DNA from: Candidatus Kapaibacterium sp.
Lineage (GTDB): Bacteria > Bacteroidota > Ignavibacteria > Kapaibacteriales > Kapaibacteriaceae
Direction: 5' to 3'
Assembly (NCBI GenBank): GCA_025455735.1
Contig: JALOMA010000003.1
Location: forward strand, 1-33,711
DNA length: 33,711 bases
Under the pieces are notes generated by a model. It worked only from the letters and a program-made list of their open reading frames with translations, made no database searches and was not told the DNA's origin. This document shows, one piece after another, positions 15,996-25,600 of the stretch. Each line of letters begins with the position of its first letter. The stretch's first letter is position 1. The translations under genes were made by a program, and so were the position numbers.

Positions 15996-17465
15996 CTACC
16001 AACGGAAACGCGCAAGGCCCGTACACAGAGAAAGAATAGGACGGTCGGCAATGATCAAGGTGGCTACGTCGCGTGATTGAATACCGATTTCCCAGAAGCC
16101 ACCAAACAGCGAGGCCATGATGCCAATGGGGATGAACGGCCCCATGTTGCCGCCTGTGCCTACACCTGAACTCACTGTAAGCCAGACGGTAGGGCGCCAG
16201 TCTACGCCAACACTGATGATAGGCTCGCCCAAAGCTCCTGCGGCCCGGTTGAATGGTGCAACATAGTCGGCGCCGAAGCGCCAGCGTTTGGAATACTCGT
16301 ATGAAAGGCCCAACCGAAGGCGGGCTGGTAGATCAGCCCGAGCTGATGTTAGCCCCTCCCATTGAAAGAAGTTACCTTCGCCCGTCACCTGAGGCGCCTG
16401 TTCGAAGATGTTGTAGTTCGCAAAGCCGGTGCTGGAAAGCCCGTTCAGGATGGTGTCCTTGGCAATGAACACGTTCCCATCCCACATCATGGCGCCAATA
16501 TCGATGGCCGAGGCAGCTATCGTCCATCGTTCTTCGAATTGAACGGTGATCCCGACGTCGACAGCCCATCCCATGCCAACAGACTCGAAGCCCGTGCCCA
16601 TACGCATGGATGGTGAGGTTGCCTTGCCATAGTTGATGCCAAATAAGGGACTGAGAGCACTGCGGGCTTGAAGCGAACCAGATCGTACTTCAGCATCCAG
16701 GTAGGCGTATCCCTGTAGGTACTTGGCTCCGGCACCAACGCTGACGCGAAGGGAGTCTTTGTTGACAATTGTGACCCCATAAGTAATGCCGTACTCGCGG
16801 TACCACGTGAGAGCCAGCCGCGTGCCGTCAAACAGGGTACTGTATCGCTGAGGGTTTCGAGCATAGCCGACAGTGTCGCCGCGGAAGTTGACGGCAGTGG
16901 AGTCGAAATAATCGAAGAACCGGCCTTCAAACGCAAGCCTTGAAGCGCTTTCGTTGAACTGGAACGTTCCAGCAATCCGTTCCCGGATGGTCAGGGCCAC
17001 ACCACCCCATGCGTTGGACTGGTAGGAGGCTCCCAATAGGATGACGTCCGTGCTGAATCGAAGACCCCGATTGATAAACTCTTCTGCCGCCTGACGTTTC
17101 TGTTCTTGCGTGAAGTTGAAGGAGGATGATTGGAACAGTGCGTCCCAGAGGTCTCCTCGTTGCAGGGCATCGGAGTGTGCAGTAAAACCTCCTTCTGCCA
17201 GGGTTAGGGCCCATTGACGTTTGCGTCGGTCAATGCCACCTTCAATGGGGCTTGAATACTGGTACAGATCGTTGAGCTGCGGAAAGCCCAGATTGGCTGG
17301 GTTGATTCCAACGGCTTGATAGTCGGAAACGGCCGCCGTAAGCGCTCCAGCAAATCCGATACGCGAAAAGTCCGCCGCCTCGGTCTGCGCCATCAACGAC
17401 AATGCGTTGAGGCTGCCGATGAAGATGATAAGAACTTTCAAACGATGGGGGCGCGTCGCAGGCAC
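15996..17465 (-). CDS. outer-membrane beta-barrel protein, DUF5723-like
   Basis: The 489-residue product has a signal peptide (about 8-26, ending SLMAQ) and then alternating amphipathic strands rich in aromatic residues and glycine (SIPIG- and WRFGADYVAPFN-type strands). INPANLG at about 54-60 is a familiar start of barrel proteins in Bacteroidota relatives, and the pattern resembles DUF5723/PorV-like outer-membrane proteins. The chain ends in an aromatic residue (FRW), as many barrels do. The start codon is GTG at 17465; TTG at residue 9 is an alternative that would shorten the n-region. The gene lies 17 bases after the Gfo/Idh gene on the same strand, so they likely share a transcript. Function unknown; transport or a structural outer-membrane role is inference. 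Confidence 0.8.
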   Translation of the reverse strand: MPATRPHRLKVLIIFIGSLNALSLMAQTEAADFSRIGFAGALTAAVSDYQAVGINPANLGFPQLNDLYQYSSPIEGGIDRRKRQWALTLAEGGFTAHSDALQRGDLWDALFQSSSFNFTQEQKRQAAEEFINRGLRFSTDVILLGASYQSNAWGGVALTIRERIAGTFQFNESASRLAFEGRFFDYFDSTAVNFRGDTVGYARNPQRYSTLFDGTRLALTWYREYGITYGVTIVNKDSLRVSVGAGAKYLQGYAYLDAEVRSGSLQARSALSPLFGINYGKATSPSMRMGTGFESVGMGWAVDVGITVQFEERWTIAASAIDIGAMMWDGNVFIAKDTILNGLSSTGFANYNIFEQAPQVTGEGNFFQWEGLTSARADLPARLRLGLSYEYSKRWRFGADYVAPFNRAAGALGEPIISVGVDWRPTVWLTVSSGVGTGGNMGPFIPIGIMASLFGGFWEIGIQSRDVATLIIADRPILSLCTGLARFRW

Positions 17466-17482
17466 GATAGTCGCAAGGACAG

Positions 17483-18466
17483 TTACGGTTGTGGTGCTAT
17501 CTGGCGTTCTATGGCGGCAGCAATGCGCACGGCTTCGGCGCCGTCGTGCACGGACACCGCGGCATTGGTACCCTTGCGAATACTGTCGATAAAGGATCGT
17601 TGCTCGTCGGCAATGGCGTTGCCCGGTTCAACGGGAGGAAGATCGTGGACGATCATTCGGTCGCCAAATCGTGTACTCACACTGCCCAATGGCGTTTGGT
17701 GGCTGGGCTCCAGGTCCGATGCTTCAATAAGGCGATACAGCTCTACCGAAGGTGCTCCCAGATCAAGCGACAAATAGCCGCTGCCTTGAAACAACCGAAG
17801 TTTACGCATTGGCTTGGCCGAGATTCTCGACGCCGTAATGTTTGCAACACAACCGTTGGCAAATTCCAGGCGGGCATTACAGATATCAATCGTTGGTGTC
17901 AGTACGGACACACCCGTTGCATGAATGCCAACGACAGGGCTGCCAGTGAGCCAGAGCAGGAGATCGATGTCGTGGATCATCAAATCGTGAATCACGCTGA
18001 CGTCGATGGCGCGAGGCTTGAACGGCGCCAACCGGTGCGCTTCGATGAAGAGGGGAGCGACGTTCATCCCTGCGATGGCCCGTACGGCGGGGTTGAATCG
18101 CTCCACATGTCCAACCTGGACTACCAGCCGCGATGCGTCCGCCCTGCGCTCCAGATCCTGCGCTTCATCTTCCGTTGCCGTTACTGGCTTCTCGATAAAA
18201 CAATGCCAACCGCGGTCCATGGCCTGGATGGCCATTGCATGGTGGGTTGTGGTCGGGCTGGCAATGATAACGGCATCCACATCCGTCAGCGTGTCCATGG
18301 AGGCATGCCATGGAGTCTCATATGTTGCTGCGATGGCTGGGCCTCGTTCGGCGTCGGGGTCTACTACGGCCGCGAGCACGGCATCGCCGTGGGTGCCAAT
18401 CAACTTGGCATGAATACTGCCAAGGTGGCCCGTTCCCACTACGGCAATGCGCAGGGGCTGTGTCAT
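17483..18466 (-). CDS. Gfo/Idh/MocA-family oxidoreductase
   Basis: NAD(P)-dependent sugar or polyol dehydrogenase-type enzyme, 327 residues. The Rossmann motif GTGHLG is at 11-16 (after RIAVV), the family EKP motif at 92-94 (CFIEKPVT), and the catalytic-region motif at 160-168 (HDLMIHDID), where H165 and D166 are the likely acid/base pair. VGHVERFNPAV (118-128) occurs in relatives acting on UDP-sugars such as UDP-GlcNAc 3-dehydrogenases, so a role in amino-sugar or lipid A sugar synthesis is possible, but no partner aminotransferase is in the window. The ATG has AGAGGA about 9 bases upstream. It heads a two-gene unit with the barrel protein and is divergent from the M23 peptidase gene. Confidence 0.9.
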   Translation of the reverse strand: MTQPLRIAVVGTGHLGSIHAKLIGTHGDAVLAAVVDPDAERGPAIAATYETPWHASMDTLTDVDAVIIASPTTTHHAMAIQAMDRGWHCFIEKPVTATEDEAQDLERRADASRLVVQVGHVERFNPAVRAIAGMNVAPLFIEAHRLAPFKPRAIDVSVIHDLMIHDIDLLLWLTGSPVVGIHATGVSVLTPTIDICNARLEFANGCVANITASRISAKPMRKLRLFQGSGYLSLDLGAPSVELYRLIEASDLEPSHQTPLGSVSTRFGDRMIVHDLPPVEPGNAIADEQRSFIDSIRKGTNAAVSVHDGAEAVRIAAAIERQIAPQP

Positions 18467-18576
18467 GGATTACGTCCTCTTGTGGTGAGTTGCTGCACCA
18501 TGAAAATACGATATTTGAACAGCCATCGACACTGCAAGACACCATGAAACACTGTAACTGCCCTCCAACATCCACG

Positions 18577-19743
18577 ATGTCCCTTTACAAATGGTTGATA
18601 GTGGCCCTCGTTTTGGCACCGTTCGTCGGGCAACAGGCAAAGGCCCAGGTGCTTCCGTTGGTCATACCGATTGAAGGCATCGAAGGCGTAGACTGGACGA
18701 TCGTCAACCGTGTGGACGCCGATGCGCGTCTGGGTAAAACAGCCGATACGTATTGCGGCTGGCAGACCTACGATCAACATCGCGGTACGGATTTCGTGCT
18801 ACGCAGCTTCAGACAGATGGATAGTGGAGTATGGGTCCGAGCAGCTGCACGAGGTGTGGTTACGGCCGTCGTCGATTCCTTACCTGACAGAAACAAACGC
18901 AGTATCGTTGAGCAAGGATTTGGCAATTACATAGCCGTGGAGCATGCCGAAGGGTTCTTCACGTACTATGCTCATAATCGCCGGAGCTCTGCCCGCGTTC
19001 GTGTTGGTGACACCGTCGGGGCAGGTGAGCGTCTGGCGCTCGTGGGCTCAAGCGGAAACAGTGAGGATCCGCATCTCCATTTCGAAGTATGGAGGATTGT
19101 CGACCCACTAGATGGTGCCTGCCGGTCCTTGCCTATGCCCGTGCTGCGGGACGTGGCCTACCACACAACGTATCGTATGCTCGCTTCCGGACTAACCTCC
19201 GCTGCACCAGCCTTGGACAGCCTACGCGAGGAACCACCCTTGTTGGATACCCTTGGGCGCTTGGATACGGCTGTCACCTATTGGGCACTGCAGCAACCGG
19301 TCGATGCTACCGATAGCGTTGCCGTTGTCTGGTTTGCTCCCGATGGCACGGAGTGGTTCTCGTTCAGAACCGTCGCCGGTCTACAGTCCAATTATTTCTA
19401 TTGGTGGTCGTGGATTCGTGCCCCCACCATCGCTGGCACGTGGAACGTCCGGTATGCTGTTGGCGGCATCGAACGCGACCGCCGATCCTTCGTGATACCG
19501 ATACCAACGTCCGTAGCGCCTCCGCCTATTCGGAGCTCGGTGCGGCTGTTGGGTGATGTGTTGCGCATCAGTGCCGATACCGACCACGTCATTGAGTTCT
19601 TCGATGCTGCCGGTCGCTTGCTTTCCAGCCAGGCCGTATCGGCCGGAGAAGCTGCCATTGTTCTTCCTTCAGGCATCGGACCTACCTTTGCGCGTGCGCG
19701 TCGTGCCGGTGTGCTGCTGTGGTCCCTACCGCTCCTTCGATAA
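18577..19743 (+). CDS. secreted M23-family peptidase with C-terminal tail
   Basis: The 388-residue exported protein resembles LytM-type zinc endopeptidases that cut peptidoglycan cross-bridges. A signal peptide covers about 1-23 (KWLIVALVLAPF, ending AKAQ). The zinc-site residues are intact: H68 and D72 (QHRGTD), H133 (YYAHNRR) and H166/H168 (DPHLHFEVW). A beta-sandwich-like region follows, and the last 65 residues (ISADTDHVIEFFDAAGRLLS then GVLLWSLPLLR) resemble a type IX-style tail. An upstream ATG at 18544 would add 11 residues; I prefer 18577 because it gives a canonical signal peptide, though neither start has a clear ribosome site. GATATTTG at 18510-18517 may be a promoter element. It is convergent with the recombinase gene, 10 bases apart. 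Probable role: cell-wall remodelling. Confidence 0.88.
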   Translation: MSLYKWLIVALVLAPFVGQQAKAQVLPLVIPIEGIEGVDWTIVNRVDADARLGKTADTYCGWQTYDQHRGTDFVLRSFRQMDSGVWVRAAARGVVTAVVDSLPDRNKRSIVEQGFGNYIAVEHAEGFFTYYAHNRRSSARVRVGDTVGAGERLALVGSSGNSEDPHLHFEVWRIVDPLDGACRSLPMPVLRDVAYHTTYRMLASGLTSAAPALDSLREEPPLLDTLGRLDTAVTYWALQQPVDATDSVAVVWFAPDGTEWFSFRTVAGLQSNYFYWWSWIRAPTIAGTWNVRYAVGGIERDRRSFVIPIPTSVAPPPIRSSVRLLGDVLRISADTDHVIEFFDAAGRLLSSQAVSAGEAAIVLPSGIGPTFARARRAGVLLWSLPLLR

Positions 19744-19753
19744 GGGGCCTCGG

Positions 19754-20650
19754 CTACTCTTCGGCTCTTGGATGGGCGCGGTGATACGCTTCCTTCAAGC
19801 GCTCTACACTCACGTGAGTGTATACCTGCGTTGTGCTCAGGCTGGAATGGCCGAGAAGCTCGCTCACGGCCGATAAGTCGGCGCCATTGTCGAGCAAATG
19901 GGTAGCAAAGGAGTGGCGCAAGACATGCGGACTCTTCCGACGGCTCTCCGTGATGGGCCCCAGGAGGCGTCGGATGATGCGCCACGCCGAAACGGACGTC
20001 AGCCGAGCACCTCGGTCACCCACGAAGAGGGCCCTTTCGGAGGCGGTTGTTGTCAGCTCATGGCGCCGTTCTTGCCAGGCCAGGATGGCATCCACGGACG
20101 CAGCCGTGAGTGGCACGATGCGTTCCTTGTTGCGTTTCCCCAGCACCTTCACCAGACGGCGTGATGTGTCGATAGAGTCACAATCAAGCTGCAATGCTTC
20201 GCTGATCCGCAACCCCGACCCATAGAGTAGTTCACAGAGCGCACGGTCCCGAAGGCCACTTGCCGTAGCAAGGTCCACAACATCCTGAATGCGTACGGCC
20301 TCGTCCTGCTGCAACACGGCTGGTAGTGGCTTGTCAAGCTTGGGCGATGCGATCACCGATGCGGGGTTGCGCTTCACGTACCCCATACGAATACCAAATT
20401 TGAACAGTGCCTTGACGGCAGCCAAGCGGGCCCTGATACTGCGCTTTTCCAGTCCTCGATCGTGGAGCCACCCTAAGAAGGGCTTGATGTCGGACTCCGT
20501 GATGTCCGCCAAGTCGTACTCACCACCCAGTTCACCCAGATACTCCTCAAACTGCCGGAGGGCCGTTCGATAGGCATCGATCGTATGGCGGCTGGAGCCC
20601 TTGCGCTCCAATGAAGAACAAAAATCGGCAACGGCATCGTGTACTGTCAT
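19754..20650 (-). CDS. XerC/XerD-type tyrosine recombinase
   Basis: Site-specific recombinase of the family that resolves chromosome dimers at dif. The 298-residue product has the N-terminal SAM-like core-binding domain (about 1-95) and the catalytic domain with R148 (GSGLRISEAL), K172 (VLGKRNKERIVPL), H242/R245 (HVLRHSFATHLL), H268 (LLGHSSLSTT) and nucleophile Y277 (QVYTH). The chain ends in HPRA plus two residues, typical of XerC and XerD rather than phage integrases. The frame runs upstream to 20761, but the ATG at 20650 matches the family start. TAGATTG lies 7 bases before it. There are no neighbouring phage genes or flanking repeats, so a housekeeping role is likely. Whether it is XerC or XerD cannot be settled here. 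Confidence 0.94.
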   Translation of the reverse strand: MTVHDAVADFCSSLERKGSSRHTIDAYRTALRQFEEYLGELGGEYDLADITESDIKPFLGWLHDRGLEKRSIRARLAAVKALFKFGIRMGYVKRNPASVIASPKLDKPLPAVLQQDEAVRIQDVVDLATASGLRDRALCELLYGSGLRISEALQLDCDSIDTSRRLVKVLGKRNKERIVPLTAASVDAILAWQERRHELTTTASERALFVGDRGARLTSVSAWRIIRRLLGPITESRRKSPHVLRHSFATHLLDNGADLSAVSELLGHSSLSTTQVYTHVSVERLKEAYHRAHPRAEE

Positions 20651-20657
20651 AGTGTGC

Positions 20658-20664
20658 CAATCTA
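20658..20664 (-). promoter_or_regulatory. TAnnTTG promoter-like element before the recombinase gene
   Basis: TAGATTG on the minus strand, 7 bases upstream of the ATG at 20650, fits the TAnnTTTG pattern. It overlaps the palindrome CTACGTAG (20662-20669). CTACGTAA at 20703-20710 and ACGTAA at 20691-20696 repeat the same core within this divergent 100-base region, so a shared regulator is conceivable. Confidence 0.3.
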
Positions 20665-20734
20665 CGTAGTTCCGCAGGAAGGGTCGATGCACGTAAGGTA
20701 AACTACGTAAACGATTTATGGCATGACAATTGCC

Positions 20735-20742
20735 TATTTTTG
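20735..20742 (+). promoter_or_regulatory. TAnnTTTG promoter element before the aldehyde dehydrogenase gene
   Basis: TATTTTTG matches the full Bacteroidota -7 consensus TAnnTTTG and ends 8 bases before the ATG at 20751. This supports that start over the upstream ATG at 20730, which lies before the element. TTTATG at 20715-20720 might serve as a weak -33 element. Confidence 0.45.
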
Positions 20743-20750
20743 CCACCTCC

Positions 20751-22193
20751 ATGACCGACATTCTTCACTACATCGATGGTGCTTTGGCGCCGGCATCATC
20801 CCTCGAATGGCTCGATAACATCGAACCCGCCACTGGGTCCGTTTTTTCGCGTCTTGCACGGGGAACCGCTGCCGACGTCGATCGTGCCGTGGAAGCGGCA
20901 CGTCGTGCCTTTCCTTATTGGTCCTCACTCACACCGCGCAAACGGTCGGAGATCCTTTTGGCAATCTCCAACAAGATTGCAGAGCGTCTGCCCGAGCTGG
21001 CCGAGGCCGAGTCCAAAGACAATGGCAAGCCAGTTTGGTTGGCCACGGCTGTGGACATTCCGCGTGCCGTGGACAATATGGCCTTCTTCGCCACTGAAAT
21101 CCTGCACACGGCTACTCAGGCACATCAGACTGATCGTCACACGCTCAATGTTACGCTCCGCCAGCCCGTTGGCGTTGTGGGATGTATTTCACCATGGAAC
21201 CTTCCGCTCTACCTGTTTACATGGAAGATTGCCCCAGCCTTGGCTGCCGGATGTACTGTTGTAGCAAAACCAAGCGAACTCACGCCCTACACAGCCTTCC
21301 TCTTTAGCCAAATCTGCATCGACTGTGGCCTACCACCGGGAGTACTCAATGTTGTACACGGTCTCGGTGCCGAAGCTGGTTCGGCAATTGTAGCCCATCC
21401 AGACGTGAAAGCCATTTCCTTCACCGGTGGCACAGCCACCGGAAAGGCTATTGCAGCCGTGGCCGCCCCTATGTTCAAGAAGATGTCCTTGGAATTGGGC
21501 GGCAAAAATCCCACCATTGTTTTTGACGACGTGGACGTCGCTCATGTGGCCCGGAACGTTGCACGTGCAGCGTTCACAAATCAGGGCGAAATATGCCTTT
21601 GTGGGTCGCGGATTCTGGTTCACACGTCGATTTATGATGCCTTCCGCGACGCGTTGGTTGCGGAGACGCAACGGATGGCTGTTGGAGATCCTACCGATGA
21701 TGCGTCGCGAATTGGAGCAGTGGTCTCCGAAGCCCACATGAATAAGGTACTCTCCTACATCCACCTCGCCGAGCTGGAAGGGGGCCGTGTGCTCACTGGC
21801 GGCAAACGTGCCGCAGTTGATGGCCGATGTGCGCGAGGCTACTTCGTGGAGCCCACCCTGGTTGAAGGCCTAGCCCCCGATTGTCGAGTAAACCAGGAAG
21901 AGATATTCGGTCCGGTTGCAACCCTACTTCCATTTACGACGGATGAGGAAGCCGTAGCAATCGCAAATGGAACGGCCTACGGTTTGGCAGCAAGCGTTTG
22001 GACGAATTCTGTTGGCAGGGCTCACCGCTTGGGGGCACAGTTGGACAGTGGAATCATATGGGTTAATTGTTGGCTTGTACGTGATCTGCGAACACCCTTT
22101 GGCGGTATGAAACAAAGTGGTGTAGGGCGCGAAGGTGGCACGGAAGCCCTTCGGTTTTTTACGGAGATGAAAAATGTCTGCATTCAATACTGA
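20751..22193 (+). CDS. aldehyde dehydrogenase, 2-aminomuconate/2-hydroxymuconate semialdehyde type
   Basis: NAD(P)-dependent oxidation of a semialdehyde to the acid. The 480-residue product has the ALDH catalytic set N150 (ISPWNLPL), E248 (SLELGGKNP) and C282 (FTNQGEIC), plus cofactor motif FTGGTATG (224-231) and the C-terminal PFGGMKQSGVGREGG. The general sequence and the next gene fit the 2-hydroxymuconate/2-aminomuconate semialdehyde dehydrogenase branch (AmnC/NbaE/DmpC type), an enzyme of aromatic or tryptophan-kynurenine breakdown. A betaine or other aldehyde substrate is the main alternative. The start at 20751 is chosen over 20730 because it is preceded by the TAnnTTTG element and matches family length. 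The last 20 bases overlap the RidA-family gene, so the two are almost surely co-translated. Confidence 0.9.
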   Translation: MTDILHYIDGALAPASSLEWLDNIEPATGSVFSRLARGTAADVDRAVEAARRAFPYWSSLTPRKRSEILLAISNKIAERLPELAEAESKDNGKPVWLATAVDIPRAVDNMAFFATEILHTATQAHQTDRHTLNVTLRQPVGVVGCISPWNLPLYLFTWKIAPALAAGCTVVAKPSELTPYTAFLFSQICIDCGLPPGVLNVVHGLGAEAGSAIVAHPDVKAISFTGGTATGKAIAAVAAPMFKKMSLELGGKNPTIVFDDVDVAHVARNVARAAFTNQGEICLCGSRILVHTSIYDAFRDALVAETQRMAVGDPTDDASRIGAVVSEAHMNKVLSYIHLAELEGGRVLTGGKRAAVDGRCARGYFVEPTLVEGLAPDCRVNQEEIFGPVATLLPFTTDEEAVAIANGTAYGLAASVWTNSVGRAHRLGAQLDSGIIWVNCWLVRDLRTPFGGMKQSGVGREGGTEALRFFTEMKNVCIQY

Positions 22194-22614
22194 CGAACGA
22201 CCTGATGTCATCAATAGTCCCTTGGCAGCAGAGCCCGTTGGGGCCTATCCGCACGCGCGCCGTGTAGGGAACTTGCTATTCCTAAGTGGCATCGGTCCTC
22301 GTGAACGTGGGCAAAAGGCCATTCCAGGTGTCACATTGGCGGAAGACGGAACGATTGAGTCGTATGACATCAAGGCACAGACGCTTTCCGTGTTTCGCAA
22401 TATCAAGCACATCCTTGACGCTGCTGGGTCGAAGTGGGAAAATATTGTCGACGTGCACGTGTTCCTTACGAACATGAAGCAGGATTTTCCCGTCTTTAAT
22501 GCTCTTTATGCCGAACATTTTACCCATGTGCAGGCAACGCGGACGACGATTCAAATCGATTGCCTGCCAACGCCTATTGCCGTGGAATTGAAAATTATCG
22601 CAACCATTGATTGA
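22174..22614 (+). CDS. RidA-family protein, probable 2-aminomuconate deaminase
   Basis: The 146-residue product has the RidA/YjgF fold: HARRVGNLLFLSGIGPR (27-43), the helix FRNIKHILDAAGS (74-86), and the active-site arginine R123 (QATRTTIQIDCLP) with E138 (IAVELK). The N-terminal extension and PTPIAVELKIIA ending resemble 2-aminomuconate deaminases of the nitrobenzoate and kynurenine pathways (AmnD/NbaF) more than the 128-residue housekeeping RidA, which removes reactive enamines. It overlaps the semialdehyde dehydrogenase gene by 20 bases; in characterised clusters those two enzymes act one after the other, which supports the reading. Other kynurenine-pathway genes are not in this window. 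General imine/enamine deaminase activity remains the safe alternative. Confidence 0.85.
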   Translation: MSAFNTDERPDVINSPLAAEPVGAYPHARRVGNLLFLSGIGPRERGQKAIPGVTLAEDGTIESYDIKAQTLSVFRNIKHILDAAGSKWENIVDVHVFLTNMKQDFPVFNALYAEHFTHVQATRTTIQIDCLPTPIAVELKIIATID

Positions 22615-22620
22615 CCGTCC

Positions 22621-25600
22621 ATGAAAGTATTGTTGACCGTGGCGGTTTGGTGTGCATGCATGTTGGTTGCCAGTGCGCAGCCGAGGATTTCCTACATGAT
22701 TCCCGATATCGGCACCACCCGATTCGGAACGTACGTGGAGATTATCGCGCCACATAATGCGCAGGGAATGTATGGCGCGGACGGTATGTACGCAAATAAC
22801 GCGGCATCTGCGGTGCGCGTTGAATGTGATCGCCCAGCGGATACCAACCTTATAACGATTGGTCCGACGGTTGTTAGTTGGAACGGACGCATGATATCGA
22901 CTGTGATGTTCGTCGATCCTCGTGTTCAACCAAATTCTTCGGATTGGCGAGCGCTGCAACCCGAGTTTCGGATTCCGATTCGCGTCGTAACGCCTTCGGG
23001 AGCGTCCAATACCGATACGTTCTACATCGTACGTCCTCAAACCTTGGGTAACGTGCGTGGCCGGAGCGAACGCGTCCTTGGCCAAGGAACACTCGGAATT
23101 CGTTCACGGCGTGGTGCCATGATCGTGGATAGCCTTCTGCTTGCATCGTCACCGCCGTATACCGTGACAACGTCGGACCCCGACCCAACGACACCTGGTA
23201 ACCAGGGCTATCTTCCAGTTACGATTTTGTCGCCAGGAAGTATTCAAGGCGTGAGTGGCACCGTAATCGACGTTTCGGCCAACACAGCGAATGGCGGCCC
23301 TGGCGGCGGCGGTGGCGGTGGAGGATATGCGAACAATATCTTGATTCCGGCGCAAAATGGGTTTGAAGGCGGTTCCGGATTTACGGGTGGTGGCCCAGGG
23401 GGCGACAACAATACCTTCGGCAGCAGTACGCGCAAGCGTCCAGGTGCCGGTACGGGATCGGAGCCATTGGCAGCAGCATCAACGATTGACGGTGGTTCGG
23501 CATTGAATGGAACGCCAGGCGGTACGTCCACTACGGCGTTTGAAAATGCAGGCGGTGGCACAGGGCACCCCTTTGGTGAAAGCGGTCACGGATGCAGCAA
23601 CAAGGATAACTGTGCCGAACCTGGTCGGCATGGTGGTGGAAGTGGCTATCGCGAGACAAGGCGTGGCGGTGGCGGCGGAAATGAAGAGGCTGGTCGCGGC
23701 GACGCCCTACCTGGCGGAGGAACTACCGGGGGCCAGATACATGGAAACGCTGCCCTAGTGCCACTAGCAGGTGGTTCTGGCGGTGCGTCGGGCAACCCTG
23801 ACGGTGCCAATACTGCCAGTTCAGGCGGCGGCGGCGGCGGCGCCATTTCCGTGCACGCGTTGCGCTTAAGTGAATTCGACATTCGTGCGAACGGTGCCGT
23901 TACGTCTCGTCGAGACGTTGGAGCTGGTGGAGGATCCGGCGGGGGCATTATCGTTGGGTCCAGACTTGACATCACAGGCTTCATCGGCACATCCGTGAAC
24001 GGCGGCGAAGACGCCTCGTTCTTCAACGCTGGGGGCCGAGGCAGAAGGCGCTACGACGCTCGTGGTATTGACCGACTCCTCCAGGGCGTCTACAACGGTG
24101 CCGGAGTAGACACGCTCAACAATACCCTACGCCGCGCCACCATTACCGGGTATGGCAACGGCAACGACGTGGTGCTCTGGCTGCGTGGCGAGAATGGCTC
24201 GTGGGCAATTCTTGATACGGTGCGTGGTTATGCATCATCATGGCAACGCCAATACTCGCTTCCTGGCCTCGATACCTTGTATTATTTGGCAGTCGCGCAG
24301 CGGATTCCGAACGCTTCCTCCAGCCAATATTCGACGGACCCTCAGTGGGTGATGTCCCAATCCGGCTGGAATATTATCCGGATCTATGGCCCTCCCATTC
24401 TGCGTGCTCCCGCCGATACTTCAGTAGGCACATATGCCTGTCCTGGAAGTGTGAAGACGGATACCATCTGGATATCCAACGACGGGGAGTCGCCACTAGA
24501 AATCAGCTCGGCACAATTTCCGTCGAATTCTGGATTTCGGATCGTTGAACCCACGGTCTTTCCCGATACGGTACCCGCAGTGGGAAGAAAGCCCTACGTT
24601 ATTGAATTTGTTCCCGCAGCTGGCCAGTCAGGAGCCATTGCCGTACCACTGACGTTGGTCAACAACGATACGGCCGCAGGGAAGAGTCCATGGACAACTA
24701 CCGTACGCGTGAATGTTGCGCCGTTTACGATACGCTTCTCGTGGCGCTCTATTGACCTGACGCCGCGTGGGGATACCCTTAACCTCGGCCACCTCTGCAT
24801 TGACAATCCGCAGACCGAAGAAATTACCATTCGCAATGTTGGACTTTCTCCAGCCTCCCTTCAGCGTTTTCGGTCTACGGCACCAGGACTAATCACTGCC
24901 ACGTCGAACCTACCGTTTACTCTGAATCCGCCTGCTGGAGTGCGCAATCTGACGATTACGTTTACGGCAAAACAGGAAGGTCGCACGGTTGTTCCAATGT
25001 TGGTTGACATCGCCGAATGCGACGTTCCCGATACAATTTGGGTAGCATTTGTTGGCGTCGTGCCACGGATGTCCATTGTTGGAGATCTACAGTTTGGCGA
25101 CGTTCAACCGGGTAGCTCAATCGACAAAACCGTTGCCGTCAGAAATGACGGTACGAGCATTCTTACGATTACTGCTTTACCGGCTCTGCAGGCACCCTTC
25201 TCCCTTGTTGGCACCAGCCCTGGTTTACCCGCTACCTTACGGCCAGGCGAGGCGCTGAATATTCGCGTAGCGTATGCCCCTGTTGTTGCCGGCGATGATT
25301 CTGCGACGTTGAGAATTTCTTCCGATGTCGTGGACTCAAGTTGCGCAGACAGCACAGCCGTAGTTCTGTTTGGCCGATCACGTGCTGCACGGTATTCGTT
25401 GTCGCGCACGTTCATGGACCTTGGCACGGTATCGTCCTGTGACTCATCTGCGGATAGTGTCACGATTCTTAATACGGGAACTACTCCGCTAACGCTACTC
25501 TATCCTGCGTTTATCAACGGTATTCATTCCCTTGAATTCGAGGTTGTCAATCAACCAACTGTTGACTTTACGATTGCCCCTGGTGAGTCTGTGACGTACA

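Noticed and set aside
17489-18547. Plus-strand open frame of 352 residues opposite the Gfo/Idh gene
   Set aside because: A shadow frame; the minus strand carries the Rossmann and EKP motifs.
19754-20650. Tyrosine recombinase as a sign of a prophage or integrative element
   Set aside because: The protein is XerC/D-like by length and C-terminus, and there are no phage genes, tRNA target or flanking direct repeats.
23281-23960. Repetitive GGC/GGT-rich DNA that could suggest a tandem repeat or CRISPR-like array
   Set aside because: The period is irregular and the sequence is explained by polyglycine coding; there are no conserved repeat-spacer units.
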